From: Pseudaeromonas sp041441555
GTDB lineage: Bacteria; Pseudomonadota; Gammaproteobacteria; Enterobacterales; Aeromonadaceae
Length of the DNA stretch: 64,000 nucleotides
Direction of reading: 5' to 3'
Assembly: GCA_041441555.1 (NCBI GenBank)
Contig: JASDSW010000021.1
Span: 1-64,000 of the forward strand
Position 1 is the stretch's first letter, and each line of letters begins with the position of its first letter. The notes under the pieces are model-generated. The model saw only the letters and a program-made list of their open reading frames with translations, was not told the DNA's origin and searched no databases. A program made the translations under genes and the position numbers. This document shows, in pieces, positions 62,847 through 64,000 of this stretch.

Positions 62847-63563
62847 CTAGATCCGGGCCATGCCCGGAACTATCTGTGGCTTTTGAGCCCAACGCCGTTC
62901 CGGCTCTGGCGTCAAGGGCGCCGTCCGTTTACGTGCGGCCAGCATGTAAACCGAGGCAAAATAACTGCAGTAATCGCGCCCTAGATTCTCGCGCCACCAG
63001 TGAATGCGGCAACCGGACGAGAAGCTGCTGAAGCCGAAGGCCTCATAGTGAATGACCTCAAAGCCGAGCAACTCCAGCCAATCACACAGCCGCTCCGGCG
63101 AAAACATGCGCGCATGCCAGGGTTGCTGACGCCGCAGCCTGGGCACAAGCCGCCCCAACCCCACCAAGCTATGCGGATTGAACCCGCTCAGCAGCAACCA
63201 GCCATCGGCCGTCAGAACCCGCTCGACCTCACGCAGTACCTGATGGGGATCCGCCACATAATCCAGGGTGTGAGCCAGCAGACAGGCATCGATCGACTGA
63301 TCTCGGATCGGCAATGCCGTCAACTCAGCGACGATTCCCACATGCTCGCCGGCCAAAGCCACGCAGCTTTGATGTCGGATCGCCGAATGGTTGCACGATA
63401 AACGACCACTCAATGCCCCCAACTTGAGCAAATGGTAACCAAACAGCAATGGGCACCAGAGATCCAGACGCTCCTGGATCTCGGCCGAGAGCCAATCGCC
63501 CAGCGGCAACTCATACCAGGATTGGGGAGGAACAAACTGACGTCCCGTTAGCGCTGGTCTCAC
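62847..63563 (-). CDS. yafS: SAM-dependent methyltransferase YafS
   Basis: A 238-residue class I methyltransferase-like protein. The middle shows LPIRDQSIDACLLAHTLDYVADPHQVLREVERVL and GWLLLSGFNPHSL, as in E. coli YafS, which also sits between gloB and rnhA. The start was set at a GTG (63563), because AGGAG stands six bases upstream; the frame further upstream overlaps the gloB control region. Substrate unknown. Confidence 0.87.
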   Translation of the reverse strand: MRPALTGRQFVPPQSWYELPLGDWLSAEIQERLDLWCPLLFGYHLLKLGALSGRLSCNHSAIRHQSCVALAGEHVGIVAELTALPIRDQSIDACLLAHTLDYVADPHQVLREVERVLTADGWLLLSGFNPHSLVGLGRLVPRLRRQQPWHARMFSPERLCDWLELLGFEVIHYEAFGFSSFSSGCRIHWWRENLGRDYCSYFASVYMLAARKRTAPLTPEPERRWAQKPQIVPGMARI

Positions 63564-63638
63564 GTCGACTCCTACGAAACTATTGCACCCGCCCGCAGAT
63601 GCTGTATCAATGCAAATGAATACAGCCAAGGAGCGCCC

Positions 63639-64000
63639 ATGTTGCAGATCATCACCCTACCCGCACGGCAAGATAACTATATCTGGTTGCTCAAAAAAGG
63701 GCAGCATGCCCTGGTGGTGGATCCGGGTGATGCAGCGCCGGTTATTGAACGTCTGCAGCAGTTGCAACTGGATCTGGACGCCATTTTATTGACTCACTAC
63801 CATCTGGATCACATCGCTGGCGTCCCTGAGCTGCTATGTCATTATCCCCAGGCGCTCTGCTATGGTCCGCAGCCCCCCCACCCCCTGCTGCCCGGCAAGA
63901 TCCCGCTGAGCGATGGTCAGCAGCTGCAACTCCCCACTCTGGATTTATCTTTTAACATCATGCAGTTACCAGGACACACTCCCGAACACATCGCCTACGA
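63639..64000 (+). CDS. gloB: Hydroxyacylglutathione hydrolase (glyoxalase II), 5' part
   Basis: The first 120 codons of a glyoxalase II that splits S-lactoylglutathione to lactate and glutathione. It begins MLQIITLPARQDNYIWLL and has the metallo-beta-lactamase motif THYHLDHIAG and the PGHTPEHIAY segment. The window ends inside the gene. AAGGAG lies upstream of the ATG. It is divergent from yafS, as in E. coli. Confidence 0.95.
   Translation, partial: MLQIITLPARQDNYIWLLKKGQHALVVDPGDAAPVIERLQQLQLDLDAILLTHYHLDHIAGVPELLCHYPQALCYGPQPPHPLLPGKIPLSDGQQLQLPTLDLSFNIMQLPGHTPEHIAY

Overview
The window is core chromosomal DNA of a gammaproteobacterium with a moderately high G+C content. Gene content and order match the Aeromonadaceae and their Enterobacterales/Vibrio relatives. 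Many blocks keep the E. coli order: yfgJ-der-bamB-yfgM-hisS-ispG-rodZ-pilW-rlmN-ndk; iscRSUA-hscBA-fdx-pepB with trmJ upstream; queA-tgt-yajC-secD-secF; malE-malF-malG with malK; yejK divergent from yejL-yejM; perM divergent from bepA-yfgD with hda; purM-purN with upp; gmhA-yafJ; dnaQ/rnhA-yafS-gloB. A genus such as Aeromonas fits best, but this is inferred from synteny and protein likeness only. There is no rRNA, tRNA, phage, insertion sequence or CRISPR array in the window.

Layout. At 0-4.2 kb lie a DUF945 envelope protein, cardiolipin synthase, a DUF1439 protein and an NlpC/P60 lipoprotein. purL (4.3-8.2 kb) has a readable sigma70 promoter and a PurR-like operator, and an unrecognised 45-residue Arg-rich protein follows. 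The long leftward block 8.85-18.6 kb covers ribosome assembly (Der), outer-membrane assembly (BamB), His-tRNA charging, isoprenoid synthesis (IspG), cell shape (RodZ), type IV pili (PilW), rRNA/tRNA methylation (RlmN) and nucleotide balance (Ndk). A Gfo/Idh/MocA oxidoreductase with an unusual ~285-residue Pro/Ser-rich tail stands at 18.8-20.7 kb. Two adjacent, translationally coupled PepB-type aminopeptidases follow, then the ISC iron-sulfur operon led by IscR and two abutting IscR-like sites, then trmJ.

The O2-independent ubiquinone genes ubiT and ubiUV are divergent around an FNR-like site (29.8-32.4 kb). NlpI, SecDF-YajC and the queuosine genes tgt/queA follow. A strong candidate for an uncharacterised small RNA (about 39212-39326, own promoter and terminator) lies between queA and oxyR. 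OxyR is divergent from a typical 2-Cys peroxiredoxin. The maltose ABC transporter (41.0-46.1 kb) has a terminator-like hairpin between malE and malF.

The right part carries envelope quality-control genes (YejM, CnoX, PerM, BepA), the replication regulator Hda, pyrimidine salvage (Upp), purine synthesis (PurMN, again with a PurR-like site), LPS heptose synthesis (GmhA) and an HD-GYP response regulator likely to degrade cyclic-di-GMP. It ends with dnaQ, rnhA, yafS and the start of gloB, cut by the window edge.

I did not find a clearly novel multi-gene system. The observations most worth a second look are the small-RNA locus, the tailed oxidoreductase, the Arg-rich small protein and the tandem PepB pair.
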